Below, piece after piece: positions 43,400 to 51,996 of a stretch of 64,000 bases of DNA. The stretch is from the NCBI RefSeq assembly GCF_004794105.1, contig NZ_SRYR01000010.1, positions 47,123 through 111,122 on the forward strand, in the 5' to 3' direction. This DNA comes from Clostridium sartagoforme. GTDB taxonomy: Bacteria; Bacillota; Clostridia; Clostridiales; Clostridiaceae. The notes below the pieces were generated by a model, which worked only from the letters and a program-made list of their open reading frames with translations, did not search any database and was not told where the DNA came from. The translations under genes and the position numbers were made by a program. Positions within the stretch are counted from its first letter, which is position 1. Each line of letters starts with the position of its first letter.

Positions 43400-43782
43400 A
43401 AAATGCGAATATAACCACAAATATAAATATAATATGCTCCATAAGACAAATGGCTGGAAAAAGAGGCATTGAATACTTAGTGAAGTTGAGTGAAACGATA
43501 ACTGAGCTTAGTATGAAAGCCCATCTACTGAAGTTTGCCTGAAGTAGATGATCATATTAGAAATTTAAAAACTGCTAGACCAAGAGTTTTGGTAAAACTC
43601 GCATACGCTCAGACAAACCAACAACTCTAAGGCCTAGAAGCTTTTACTTCACCAAGAACGTCTAATTTTTCGCCATATGCTTATTTCACATATTATATTT
43701 ATATTTGTTAGTATATATCATTATTTAATGTAGCTCTGTGGTAACTTTATAATTAAATTGTATTTTCATCTAACAGTAATTA
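43400..43782 (+). repeat. RF6 repeat, long form with structured insert
   Basis: Matches 36120-36316 at both ends, but carries about 195 bp (43465-43660) of less AT-rich sequence. The insert has hairpins CATCTACT...AGTAGATG (43512 onward) and GCTAGACC...GGCCTAG. No protein frame with a ribosome binding site lies in it. A structured RNA or a miniature element inserted in RF6 are both possible. Confidence 0.6.
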
Positions 43783-43935
43783 TTGGAATTCAGCTCGTCT
43801 GAATTTCTTCCTTTAGTAGGCTGATATTTACAAGTTTAAATTATTCAAGGAGTTTTTAACATATTGTGCGTAAGACGACTTGGAGTTTACGACGGAGTCC
43901 GAGCATAATATGTTAAAAAATCATGCGTAATTTAA
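43783..43935 (+). repeat. RF1 element
   Basis: Hairpin 1 GAATTCAG-CTCGT-CTGAATTC and hairpin 2 with left arm AGGAGTTTTTAACATATT (43848-43865) and core ACGACTTGGAGTTTACGACG. The right arm is damaged at its end (AAAAAATCAT instead of AAAAACTCCT). Confidence 0.75.
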
Positions 43936-44101
43936 AACAACTATTTTCTTTTAATAGGTTTTCTGCAGTGATATAATTATATAATAAGTTAATTATTTAA
44001 TAAGATATTATGTAATTAACTCATTAAGCAATTTAAAGTTTAAGAATAACAATATAAGCGTAAAAATAAGTAAGTAATTTAATAGTAATTGGAGGAACAT
44101 T

Positions 44102-45001
44102 ATGAAAGTTGGAGTATTAATGGGAGGAATATCCTCAGAAAGAGAAGTATCATTAAGTAGTGGTAATTCAATAATGCAGCATATTAATAAAGAAAAGTAT
44201 GAGGTTACACCTATAATTATAGATAGTAAAGAGGACGTAATTGAAAAGGTAAAAGGAATAGATTTTGCCCTTTTAGCCCTTCATGGTAAGTTTGGAGAAG
44301 ATGGATCAGTTCAAGCTGTTTTAGAAACATTAGGAATACCTTATTCAGGATGTGATACTTTAAGTAGTGCTTTATGTATGGATAAAGATTTATCTAAAAG
44401 TATTTTAAAGGCTAAAGGAATAAGAACTGCAAAGTGGTTAAATGTTTCTTCAGTAGATGAAATAGATTATGAAGCTATAGAAGATATGGGTTATCCAGTA
44501 TTTATAAAGCCTACTAATGGAGGATCAAGTGTTGCTACATTTAAGGTTACAAAAAAAGAAGATGTAGAACATGCTGTAGTTGAAGGACTAAAGTGGGACA
44601 GAGAAGTAATGATTGAAGAATTCATTAAAGGTGATGAAATTACTTGTCCTGTATTTAATCATGAGTTATTCCCAATCTTAGCTATAAAGGCTAAAACTGA
44701 TTTCTATGATTACGAACAAAAATACTCAGCTAATGGTGCCGAGCATTATCCAATTGAATTAGAAGAAGGACTTTATAATGAAGTTAAAAAAATGGCTTTA
44801 GATACTTACAAAGCTTTAAAATGTTCAGTTTATACTAGAATAGATATGATTATAACTGAAGATAAGGTTCCTTATATACTAGAAGCTAATACTCTTCCAG
44901 GAATGACAGCTACTAGTTTATTCCCTCAAAGTGCAGGAGAAAAAGGAATAGATTATTCAAGCTTTATTGATATGATAATTGAATATTCATTAAAGAAATA
45001 G
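44102..45001 (+). CDS. ddl: D-alanine-D-alanine ligase
   Basis: ATP-grasp ligase that makes the D-Ala-D-Ala dipeptide for peptidoglycan. MGGISSEREVSLSSGNSI at the start, LHGKFGEDGSVQAVLE, GYPVFIKPTNGGSSVATFKV and EANTLPGMTATSLFPQSA near the C-terminus are the family blocks. The omega-loop has DFYDYEQKYS, whose Tyr fits a D-Ala-D-Ala rather than D-Ala-D-Lac enzyme. It is 299 residues, the short form. Ribosome binding site GGAGG. Monocistronic, terminated by RF3. Confidence 0.94.
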   Translation: MKVGVLMGGISSEREVSLSSGNSIMQHINKEKYEVTPIIIDSKEDVIEKVKGIDFALLALHGKFGEDGSVQAVLETLGIPYSGCDTLSSALCMDKDLSKSILKAKGIRTAKWLNVSSVDEIDYEAIEDMGYPVFIKPTNGGSSVATFKVTKKEDVEHAVVEGLKWDREVMIEEFIKGDEITCPVFNHELFPILAIKAKTDFYDYEQKYSANGAEHYPIELEEGLYNEVKKMALDTYKALKCSVYTRIDMIITEDKVPYILEANTLPGMTATSLFPQSAGEKGIDYSSFIDMIIEYSLKK

Positions 45002-45003
45002 TT

Positions 45004-45199
45004 TTAAAATGCAAAGCATTTTAAATGAAAAGATTAAGGTAATGAAAAAATGAAAGAATGAAGGAAGGGGTTTTGCTATGCAAAACCTCTTTTATTTATA
45101 GATTTTCTTACAAAAATATGTAAAGATTCTTATAAACATTTTTTTCATTCTTTAATTTTTTCATTCTTTCATTAATAAAATGCTTCGCATTTTTTGACA
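45004..45199. repeat. RF3 long inverted repeat, most complete copy
   Basis: AAAATGCAAAGCATTTTAAATGAAAAG at the left mirrors CATTCTTTCATTAATAAAATGC-TTCGCATTTT at the right. Within lies the terminator GGGGTTTTGC-TAT-GCAAAACCTC. The ends are themselves palindromes (AAAATGC..GCATTTT). Confidence 0.7.
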
Positions 45200-45284
45200 A
45201 CTAGAGTAATTTCCTGAAATTTAGAACGTATAATAATAAAGTAAAATAAGTGTTTATATATTCAATATATAAGGGGGAATAATT

Positions 45285-47384
45285 ATGAACTTTATTCTTT
45301 TAGTTTTACTTTGTTCAGTTTTAGGTTTGTTTTTTTCAGTTTACCAAGGAAGAAGCATTATGAAAGAAGACGAGGGGGATGAAAAGGTACGAAGCATTGC
45401 TATTAAAATAAGAAAAGGAGCAAATGCATATTTAAAGAGGCAGTACAAAGGAGTAACAATATTTTTTGTGATAATGTTTGTTATATTCCTTATTATGAGC
45501 ATTTTTGGATATGTTTCAATATTTGTTCCTTTTTCTTTTGTAATAGGAGGATTCTTATCAGGGCTTAGTGGTTTTATAGGTATGAAGGTTGCAACTCAAG
45601 CTAATTCTAGAACTACAACAGCTGCTAAGAAAAGTTTAAATGGTGCATTGAAAATTTCATTTAAAAGTGGCTCTGTTATAGGAATTGTAGTTGTTTCTCT
45701 AGGTCTTTTATATATAGCTCTTGGATTTTTATTTTTAGATTGGTATTATAGAGATTTATCAGAAGCAGAAAGAATACTGCAAGTTACAACTAATATTTTA
45801 ACCTTTGGAATAGGGGCTTCTTCTATGGCTTTATTTGCTAGAGTTGGTGGCGGAATATTTACAAAGGCTGCAGATGTTGGAGCAGATTTAGTAGGGAAAG
45901 TAGAAGTAGGCATCCCAGAAGATGACCCAAGAAATCCAGCTGTAATTGCAGATAATGTTGGAGATAATGTTGGTGATGTTGCAGGTATGGGAGCTGACCT
46001 TTATGAGTCATATGTAGGTTCATTAATTTCATCTTCTGCATTAGCTGTTGCAGCAGGACTATCAACAAAGGGTGCTGTAGTTCCACTTCTTGTTGCAGCC
46101 TTAGGTGTAGTTGCATCCATATTTTCTACATTCTTTGTAAAAGCAAAAGAAGATTCAAGTCAGAAGAACTTACTTAAAGCTTTAAGAAGAGGTGTTTATA
46201 TATCCTCAGTAATTGTTGCAGTAGGATCTTATTTTATAGTAAGAGAAATATTAGGTTCTGAAAATATAGGAGTTTACTTTAGTATATTATCAGGGCTTTT
46301 TGCAGGGATTTTAATAGGATTCTTTACTGAATACTACACATCAGATAGTTATAAACCAACAAGGAATCTAGCTTCAATGAGTGAAACTGGACCAGCGACT
46401 ATAATAATAGGTGGATTATCTTTAGGGATGGCATCTACAGCAATACCTGTAGTAATAGTAGCTGTATCTGTATTAATAAGTTTTAATTTATCAGGTGGGG
46501 CTAATGATTTTAATTTAGGCCTTTATGGAATTGCAATTTCAGCAGTTGGTATGTTGTCTACTTTAGGAATTACACTGGCAACAGATGCTTATGGACCTAT
46601 AGCAGATAATGCAGGGGGAATTGCTGAAATGTCTGAGCAAGATCCAGAGGTAAGAAGAAGAACTGATGCTTTAGATTCATTAGGAAATACTACAGCAGCT
46701 ACAGGAAAAGGCTTTGCAATAGGTTCAGCTGCATTAACAGCTTTAGCTTTTATAGCAGCATATAAGGATTCTATTGAAAATATAGTTAAGAGCGGAACTT
46801 CTAATTTTGAGTTTAACTTATCTATATTAAATCCTCAGGTTTTAATAGGATTATTTATAGGTGGAATGGTAACCTTCTTATTTTCTTCAAAGACAATGGA
46901 TGCAGTTGGACGAGCTGCTTCAAAAATAGTGGTTGAAGTAAGAAGACAATTTAAAGAAATTCCTGGACTTATGGAAGGAAAGGGAGAACCAGATTATGAG
47001 TCTTGTATTGATATTTGTACTAAATCTGCTCAAAGAGAACTTATTACAATAGCAATAATTTCAGTAGCTACACCAGTAATAGTCGGACTTATTTTAGGAC
47101 CTAATGGGGTAGCAGGACTTTTAGCAGGAGCAACAGTAACAGGTTTTGCAATGGCTATAATGATGTCAAACTCAGGTGGAGCTTGGGATAATGCTAAGAA
47201 ATATATAGAATCTGGAGTACTAGGTGGGAAGGGCTCAGAATGCCATAAAGCAGCAGTTGTTGGAGACACAGTAGGAGATCCCTTTAAAGATACAACAGGA
47301 CCTTCAATAAATATTCTAATAAAACTAATGTCAATGGTATCAATTGTATTTGGAGCATTAATACTTGCTTTAGGAGTACTATAG
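45285..47384 (+). CDS. hppA: Membrane-bound K+-dependent pyrophosphatase (ion pump)
   Basis: Uses pyrophosphate hydrolysis to pump Na+ and/or H+ across the membrane. About 15-16 hydrophobic helices in 699 residues. Substrate-site motifs GADLVGKVEVGIPEDDPRNPAVIADNVGDNVGD and a late DTVGDPFKDTTGPS are intact. GNTTAATGKGFAIG has Ala and Gly where K+-independent enzymes have Lys and Thr, so it is the K+-dependent type. Na+ versus H+ specificity is undecided, though clostridial members are often Na+ pumps and an Na+-coupled symporter is encoded at 20626. Ribosome binding site AAGGGGG. Confidence 0.93.
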   Translation: MNFILLVLLCSVLGLFFSVYQGRSIMKEDEGDEKVRSIAIKIRKGANAYLKRQYKGVTIFFVIMFVIFLIMSIFGYVSIFVPFSFVIGGFLSGLSGFIGMKVATQANSRTTTAAKKSLNGALKISFKSGSVIGIVVVSLGLLYIALGFLFLDWYYRDLSEAERILQVTTNILTFGIGASSMALFARVGGGIFTKAADVGADLVGKVEVGIPEDDPRNPAVIADNVGDNVGDVAGMGADLYESYVGSLISSSALAVAAGLSTKGAVVPLLVAALGVVASIFSTFFVKAKEDSSQKNLLKALRRGVYISSVIVAVGSYFIVREILGSENIGVYFSILSGLFAGILIGFFTEYYTSDSYKPTRNLASMSETGPATIIIGGLSLGMASTAIPVVIVAVSVLISFNLSGGANDFNLGLYGIAISAVGMLSTLGITLATDAYGPIADNAGGIAEMSEQDPEVRRRTDALDSLGNTTAATGKGFAIGSAALTALAFIAAYKDSIENIVKSGTSNFEFNLSILNPQVLIGLFIGGMVTFLFSSKTMDAVGRAASKIVVEVRRQFKEIPGLMEGKGEPDYESCIDICTKSAQRELITIAIISVATPVIVGLILGPNGVAGLLAGATVTGFAMAIMMSNSGGAWDNAKKYIESGVLGGKGSECHKAAVVGDTVGDPFKDTTGPSINILIKLMSMVSIVFGALILALGVL

Positions 47385-47399
47385 AAAATTTATAATATA

Positions 47400-47592
47400 A
47401 AGTGATTCTTATCTTTAGGTGGAGTTTTCTTAAAAAGTAGAGAACTAAAATCTTTCATTTTGTGTGAATTATTTTTACAGAGTGCAGGTTGCCTATTCCA
47501 TCTTAAGGTTAGAAGAACTAACCCAGGCGCGTAGCAGTGCTTAGCTCCCACTTGTATAATGAGGAGTGTTAGCAATGGTAGCGATCGGACAA
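47400..47592 (+). repeat. RF2 element, full form with long loop
   Basis: AAGTGATTCTTATCTTTAGG at the left and GAAGAACTAACCCAGGCGCGTAG, then TTAGCTCCCACTTG and GTTAGCAATGGTAGCGATC at the right match 22131-22275. The middle has about 50 extra bases. In both full copies the element starts within 16 bp of a stop codon and in the same orientation as the gene. Confidence 0.7.
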
Positions 47593-47708
47593 ATGACTTT
47601 TATTAAGTTATTCTATTAATTTCTTAGTAGATAGTTTAGTAGCTTAACTTAAAGAGATAGTTTTAAAGATAGTCAAATTATAAAATTTTATAAGTACATG
47701 ACTACCTA

Positions 47709-47757
47709 GAAAAGATACTATTTCGCAATGATCATAGAGAAATAGTATCTTTTTTTC
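47709..47757 (+). terminator. Strong terminator downstream of hppA and RF2
   Basis: AGATACTATTTC pairs perfectly with GAAATAGTATCT around a 14-nt loop, followed by T7. The 350-bp gap to the next gene holds only this and AT-rich sequence. Confidence 0.8.
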
Positions 47758-47952
47758 ATAAGTTTAATTATAGTAAACCAACAACTATAATTTTTATTAA
47801 ATTTAATAGCCTACAAATGGCTTAAACTGTAATTTTTAATTTCTTCGTGAAAATTTGATTTAGCGAAATATATTTCAATAATTTAAAGTATAATAAAAAT
47901 ATGTTAATATATAGTATATTACAGTATAGCTAAATAAAAGGTGGTTAAAGTA

Positions 47953-48468
47953 TTGGAAATTAAATACAAGAACACATTAGATGATTATGAAAATTTTTAT
48001 TGGTTTTCACAAAAACCTTTAATCCTTATTGTTTTTTATGGGTTTCAATCATTATTTTTGTTTGGAATCATTTATGCACTTATAGATTTTTATTATTATC
48101 TTAGCGCAAGGATAATTGTGATAGCTGTATTTATAATCTTATGGATAATATATCGTGCTATTTGTAAAAAGTTAAATATAAGAGCTATAGGAAAAGGGTT
48201 GATAAAAATAAGGGCAAAAATGGATTCTTCCTTATTAAGTGAAAAAACTTTAATAATAAATGAAGATAACATTACTATTAAAAGTGTTAGAGGAACAAAA
48301 AAGTTTAGTTTTAAAATAATTTCTAGAATCCATGAAGAAGGTAATTGCATATATATTATAAATATATTACGTGATGTTACAGCGATAATACCTACTAATA
48401 TCTTTACAAGTACAGAAGAAAAGGAACAGGTCATAGCTCAACTAAAAGCAAGGTGTAAAAGAAAATAA
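47953..48468 (+). CDS. YcxB-like membrane protein (171 aa)
   Basis: The TTG at 47953 is 8 nt after AGGTGG; the GTG four codons earlier is part of that site. Two membrane helices (about residues 22-45 and 50-70) precede a cytoplasmic domain with LIINEDNITIKSVRGTKKFSFKIISRIHEEGNCIYII, the beta pattern of YcxB-like proteins, and a helical end. It is related in layout to 3644-4168, though sequence identity is low. Unknown function. Single gene with its own terminator. Confidence 0.65.
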   Translation: MEIKYKNTLDDYENFYWFSQKPLILIVFYGFQSLFLFGIIYALIDFYYYLSARIIVIAVFIILWIIYRAICKKLNIRAIGKGLIKIRAKMDSSLLSEKTLIINEDNITIKSVRGTKKFSFKIISRIHEEGNCIYIINILRDVTAIIPTNIFTSTEEKEQVIAQLKARCKRK

Positions 48469-48502
48469 GAGAGTGATAAAAATATTTATCACTCTCTTTT
48501 GT
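48468..48502 (+). terminator. Terminator of the YcxB-like gene
   Basis: AGAGAGTGATAAA-AATA-TTTATCACTCTCTTTT, a perfect 13-bp stem overlapping the stop codon. Confidence 0.85.
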
Positions 48503-48535
48503 TCACTAAAGATACTTTTAGCGAAATTAGAATGT

Positions 48536-48711
48536 TTATAGTTTATAAATTATTAATTCATAGCTATCATCAATCATATCTATATGATGAGGGACTTTAT
48601 CAATTTGTTCAATTATTTTGGCATCAAAATCGCAAACTATATGGCGTGAATATATTTCTGATAGTAGTAGCTTCTTTTTATAATTTAGAGGTTGGGTGTT
48701 ACAATATAACT
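48536..48711 (-). pseudogene. C-terminal remnant of an unidentified gene
   Basis: The minus strand is open for about 57 codons up to a TAG at its 5' side and has no start. It reads as natural protein (NYKKKLLLSEIYSRHIV, then CDFDAKIIEQIDKVPHHIDM and DDSYELIIYKL before TAA). The opposite strand also has an ORF here, but with low-quality composition. I cannot name the family. Confidence 0.35.
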
Positions 48712-48763
48712 AAAAGAATAAATTTAAATGTGATATAATATTAGTAAAAATTAGGAGATATCT

Positions 48764-49261
48764 ATGAAGTTATATAAATTAAAAATCTTATTAATTATTA
48801 TTTTAATTATTTTAATTGTAATTCCTTTTTTACCCTATAAAATGCCAGAAATAAATCAATATGAATATGATAATTTGACAAGATTAGAGATTCAATGTCA
48901 TGAGTGGAGTGGTGGACCTAAAGTTATTGGTGGCCAAGAACATTTAGGTAGATTTCTAGAAACTTTACCTGACAAAACTATTTCAAGAGATACTGTAAAT
49001 TTAATTGGAAATACTCCATTTAAAAGTATATCAACATTTAGGCAGGGAATTCCTTCATATAGTGAATTTGTTGTTTATGGAGAATTTAAAGAAGGTAATT
49101 CAAGGTTTAATGAAGTTAGTTTTGATGTTAAGGAATGGTATCCTAAGAACAAATACGTAACACTATATGATAGTATGATTTTTTATAAATTAAAGATATA
49201 CTTTAATTCAATGATTATAATTATTGTTTTACTATTAGCAAGTTTAAAAGTTAAAAAGTAA
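48764..49261 (+). CDS. Membrane protein of unknown function with extracytoplasmic domain (165 aa)
   Basis: The ATG follows TTAGGAGAT. One helix at residues 7-26 and a second at 145-162 frame a domain of about 115 residues predicted outside the membrane, with CHEWSGGPKVIGGQEHLGRFLETL and SEFVVYGEFKEGNSRFNEVSFDV. No motif is recognised. A pseudogene with several stops begins 3 nt downstream, so an operon partner may have been lost. Confidence 0.55.
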   Translation: MKLYKLKILLIIILIILIVIPFLPYKMPEINQYEYDNLTRLEIQCHEWSGGPKVIGGQEHLGRFLETLPDKTISRDTVNLIGNTPFKSISTFRQGIPSYSEFVVYGEFKEGNSRFNEVSFDVKEWYPKNKYVTLYDSMIFYKLKIYFNSMIIIIVLLLASLKVKK

Positions 49262-49263
49262 CC

Positions 49264-49575
49264 CAGTATGCATTATCTTCTTTAGCTGGAATTGGATATC
49301 TAGAAGATACAGCTGGGATGTATTCAGTTTGAGTTATTAAAGCCTTTACTACTGGAATATATTATTCAATTGAATTAAAAAGTTTTAAGTCTTTTTACCA
49401 ATTTGGTTATTATGACTTTGATGGTTTTTTATTTATTAAGGAGAATAGAGTCTAGTTATATAGAGAGGCTATCTAAGAAGTTAGCTTTAAAAAATATGAG
49501 GATCTTACTGCTGAAAAGTCTATAAATATAAGTAGTGAGTCAATTATTATAGATTATAAAAATAGTAATTTTTAA
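49264..49575 (+). pseudogene. Degraded gene with three in-frame stops
   Basis: One frame, QYALSSLAGIGYLEDTAGMYSV stop VIKAFTTGIYYSIELK and so on, runs through TGA, TAG and TAA to a final TAA. It keeps protein-like stretches throughout (KSFKSFYQFGYYDFDGFLFIKENRV, KYEDLTAEKSINISSESIII). No start codon remains. The family is not recognised. It lies between two genes for exported small proteins. Confidence 0.55.
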
Positions 49576-49659
49576 ATGAAGCTAAACAAAAATACTAAGT
49601 TAGATATGGTTGGTAAATGAATAATGAACAATTGTATTATTTTACGAGGTGATGATGTT

Positions 49660-50148
49660 TTGAGAAAAGAATATATTTTAGCTATTATAATCCCTTTATT
49701 AATATTATCATTAATTGGATGTACGAAATCAGAAAATGTAAAAGTTATAAGTCCATTTAAGGATATTCCAATAAGTTCAACTAAAAGAATTGAATTTTCA
49801 AACTTAACTGTTACAAGTAAAGAGAAAGAGTTAGGAAGAAGTAAAATGGTTACAGATGAAGATGATATAAAAAAGATTGGAGAATACTTAAAATCAATAA
49901 CTTGTACCGAAAGCAATAATAAGAATTTTAAGCCTGATTTTGTAATTTCATTATTAAAGAGCAGTGAAAATGAAAAGATTTATTTATATGAAATAGGAGT
50001 TTCTAATAATCAAATCTATGTTTATAATTATAGCAATACAGATACAGTTAACTTTATATATAAGAATATTGACAGTAGAATTACTCAAGAATTAAAAAGT
50101 CTATATAACGATATGAATTATGAAGAAGAATTTCTTATGAAAAAATAA
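49660..50148 (+). CDS. Lipoprotein with a domain also seen in the M56 protein (162 aa)
   Basis: The TTG at 49660 is 8 nt after GAGGTG; an upstream in-frame ATG has no such site. A lipobox LSLIGC ends the signal peptide at about residue 20, so it is a membrane-anchored lipoprotein. The exposed domain has VTDEDDIKKIGEYLKSI and ends SLYNDMNYEEEF. The C-terminal part of the BlaR1-like protein at 51996 has EDVNKIVDYINSI and ILYDSMNYEERD in the same order, suggesting a shared DUF5301-like domain. Function unknown. Confidence 0.7.
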   Translation: MRKEYILAIIIPLLILSLIGCTKSENVKVISPFKDIPISSTKRIEFSNLTVTSKEKELGRSKMVTDEDDIKKIGEYLKSITCTESNNKNFKPDFVISLLKSSENEKIYLYEIGVSNNQIYVYNYSNTDTVNFIYKNIDSRITQELKSLYNDMNYEEEFLMKK

Positions 50149-50309
50149 TCTCATAATCTTAAAATATTGTGAACTACAAAATTTAAATTTAGCGAATAGA
50201 TTTGAAATAATACTAGGGAAAAGGATATACGAATTGGGACATCCTTTAGCTTAGCTATATTTACACATTATTTTAAAACAAAGCGAAACAATTTTAATAT
50301 ATTACGAAT

Positions 50310-50341
50310 TAAAAGTGGGCAATTAATTGTCCACTTTTTAT
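50310..50341. terminator. Bidirectional terminator between the lipoprotein and GNAT genes
   Basis: AAAAGTGGGCAATT and AATTGTCCACTTTTT pair with one mismatch and have A/T runs on both sides. Confidence 0.75.
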
Positions 50342-50375
50342 GGTCTAATATTAAGATTAGTTTAAAAAAAGCCTT

Positions 50376-50861
50376 TTATTTAAATAGCAATATCATATCA
50401 TTCCATTTTGCTCCACCATGAGATGAGTCTGAAACTCCAACATGCTTAAAATCAAATTTTTCATAATAATGGACTAAATGATTCTTGCAAGTTAGAACCA
50501 TTCCTTTTTTACCACGTTCTTTAGATATTTTTATAAAATGCTTTAATAATTCTGTGGCAACACCAGAGTTACGATATTCTGGTAATACATCTAATCCAAA
50601 TACAGTTTGATAATCTCCTGAAGGGTTATGTAATTCAGTATTATGATATAATTCATCAGGCAATTCAGGTTTATCAGTAGTACATCCATTTATAAAACCA
50701 ATTACTTTTTCATTTTTAACTGCTACGAAAAAATTTTCTTTAAAAGCAGAATATCTATTACGAAAATCTTCTTCTTTAGCTGCTTCAGCTTCAGGAAAAC
50801 ACTTGCTTTCTATAATGATAATTTCTTCTAAATCTTCTTTAGTGGCTTCTCTAATTTCCAT
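50376..50861 (-). CDS. GNAT family N-acetyltransferase (161 aa)
   Basis: Starts MEIREATKEDLEEIIIIESKCFPE, the usual GNAT first strand and helix. The acetyl-CoA loop is in VFGLDVLPEYRNSGVATELLKHFI (YRNSGVA for R/Q-x-x-G-x-G/A), and LVHYYEKFDFKHVG closes the fold. The conserved amino-terminal half resembles arylalkylamine/spermidine-type members, but the substrate is not predictable. GGAG precedes the ATG. It is the second gene behind the NUDIX hydrolase, 35 nt downstream. Confidence 0.88.
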   Translation of the reverse strand: MEIREATKEDLEEIIIIESKCFPEAEAAKEEDFRNRYSAFKENFFVAVKNEKVIGFINGCTTDKPELPDELYHNTELHNPSGDYQTVFGLDVLPEYRNSGVATELLKHFIKISKERGKKGMVLTCKNHLVHYYEKFDFKHVGVSDSSHGGAKWNDMILLFK

Positions 50862-50896
50862 ACAAATCTCCTATATCAAATATTTATAAAATGCTT

Positions 50897-51355
50897 TTAA
50901 TTTTCTATTAATTCACTATATGTAATGTTATTTTTAATATTATCAATAACTAATTTTCTAATACTCATAATATCACTTGGAAGATACTCTAAGTCGAACC
51001 ATTTTAATTCAGAAGCTTTATTTGGCTCCATTATCTTAGGGATTCCTTCAAATTTTTCAACTAAAAAATACATATCGTAATAAGTTCTTCCACCAGATGA
51101 GCTAACACGATGAGCTAAGTGAGCAAATGATAAATCATCTATATTTATGTTTATTCCAAGCTCCTCTTTAGCTTCTCTTACAACAGCCATTTTAGCTGTT
51201 TCTCCTTCATCAACATGTCCACTTCCTGACATATCCCATTTACCATCTTCATAACCTGTATCTTTTCTACGATGTAATAGTATTTGAGTTTTACCTTCTT
51301 TTCTATTTATTATAACCGGCATTACCGCTGAATATGATTTGAAATGTTCTCCCAT
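50897..51355 (-). CDS. NUDIX hydrolase (152 aa)
   Basis: Hydrolyses nucleoside diphosphates linked to another group. The Nudix box G-x5-E-x7-R-E-x2-E-E-x-G is exact: GHVDEGETAKMAVVREAKEELGI at about 43-65. LLHRRKDTGYEDGKWDMSGSGH before it suits a MutT/ADP-ribose-type enzyme. The ATG has AGGAGG upstream. It is the first gene of a two-gene minus-strand unit with the GNAT. Physiological substrate unknown. Confidence 0.9.
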   Translation of the reverse strand: MGEHFKSYSAVMPVIINRKEGKTQILLHRRKDTGYEDGKWDMSGSGHVDEGETAKMAVVREAKEELGININIDDLSFAHLAHRVSSSGGRTYYDMYFLVEKFEGIPKIMEPNKASELKWFDLEYLPSDIMSIRKLVIDNIKNNITYSELIEN

Positions 51356-51370
51356 GATAGACCTCCTGAA

Positions 51371-51476
51371 ACTAAAAATGAAGAATTATTGATTTAATTC
51401 TTTTAGAATTACTAAGACTGTTATAATTAAAAACTCTATTAGGAGTTTTTTGTTAATTTTTAATTGTGCAACAGCA
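51371..51476. repeat. RF4 repeat
   Basis: AAAAATGAAGAATTATTG at the left, inner terminator AAAAACTC-TATTAG-GAGTTTTTT, and TTAATTTTTAATTGTGCAAC at the right. It lies between divergent nudix and blaI-like genes. Confidence 0.55.
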
Positions 51477-51540
51477 CCATAATTATAGTGTGTATTATAA
51501 ACTATATTTGGTAAAATATAAAGTTATGGGAAAAAATAGG

Positions 51541-51592
51541 TTGACAGCTATAGATTACACTTGTAAACTTAAATTAAAGATTACATTTGTAA
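51541..51592 (+). promoter_or_regulatory. Promoter with two BlaI/MecI-type operators
   Basis: TTGACA at 51541-51546, 17 nt, TAAACT at 51564-51569. TTACACTTGTAA (51555-51566) and TTACATTTGTAA (51581-51592) are near-identical palindromes with the TACA-TGTA core of BlaI/MecI sites, 14 bp apart. The first covers the -10 box, so the regulator encoded next would repress its own operon. Confidence 0.8.
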
Positions 51593-51609
51593 TTTTAAGG
51601 AGGGGTATA

Positions 51610-51996
51610 ATGAATAAGCTGCCAAAAATATCTGATTCAGAATGGGAAATAATGAAGATAGTATGGTCAAAGGATGAGGTAACTTCTAATGAAATAATAG
51701 AAAGTCTTAGTGGTAAACAACAGTGGAAAAGTACTACTATTAAAAGCCTTATTAGCAGGCTTTTGAACAAAGAAGCCATTGGTTTTAGAAAAAATGGCAA
51801 GGAGTATGTTTATTACTCATTAATCTCAGAAGAAGAATGTATAAAGGAAGAAAGCCAATCATTTTTGAAAAGAGTTTTTAATGGATCATTAAATGATATG
51901 ATATTAAACTTAGTAAAAAGTGAAGAATTAACTAATGAAGACATAAATGAGTTAAGGGATATTTTAAATGAAAAGTTGGATGTGGAGGATAAATAA
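51610..51996 (+). CDS. BlaI/MecI/CopY family transcriptional repressor (128 aa)
   Basis: The ATG at 51610 follows AAGGAGGGG. The winged helix ISDSEWEIMKIVWSKDEVTSNEIIESL and the recognition part WKSTTIKSLISRLLNKEAIGFRKNGKEYVYYSL match BlaI/MecI. The C-terminal helix is the dimerisation and protease-sensitive part. The M56 metallopeptidase gene overlaps by one base, forming the classic repressor/sensor pair. No beta-lactamase or PBP2a gene is nearby, so the inducing signal may not be a beta-lactam. Confidence 0.92.
   Translation: MNKLPKISDSEWEIMKIVWSKDEVTSNEIIESLSGKQQWKSTTIKSLISRLLNKEAIGFRKNGKEYVYYSLISEEECIKEESQSFLKRVFNGSLNDMILNLVKSEELTNEDINELRDILNEKLDVEDK

Noticed and set aside
45859..46116. 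Leu/Gln/His-rich minus-strand ORF inside hppA
   Set aside because: Typical antisense shadow of Ala/Gly/Asn-rich helices; no start signals.
48499..48738. Plus-strand 79-codon ORF
   Set aside because: It begins within a terminator stem, lacks a ribosome binding site and lies opposite a more protein-like minus-strand remnant.
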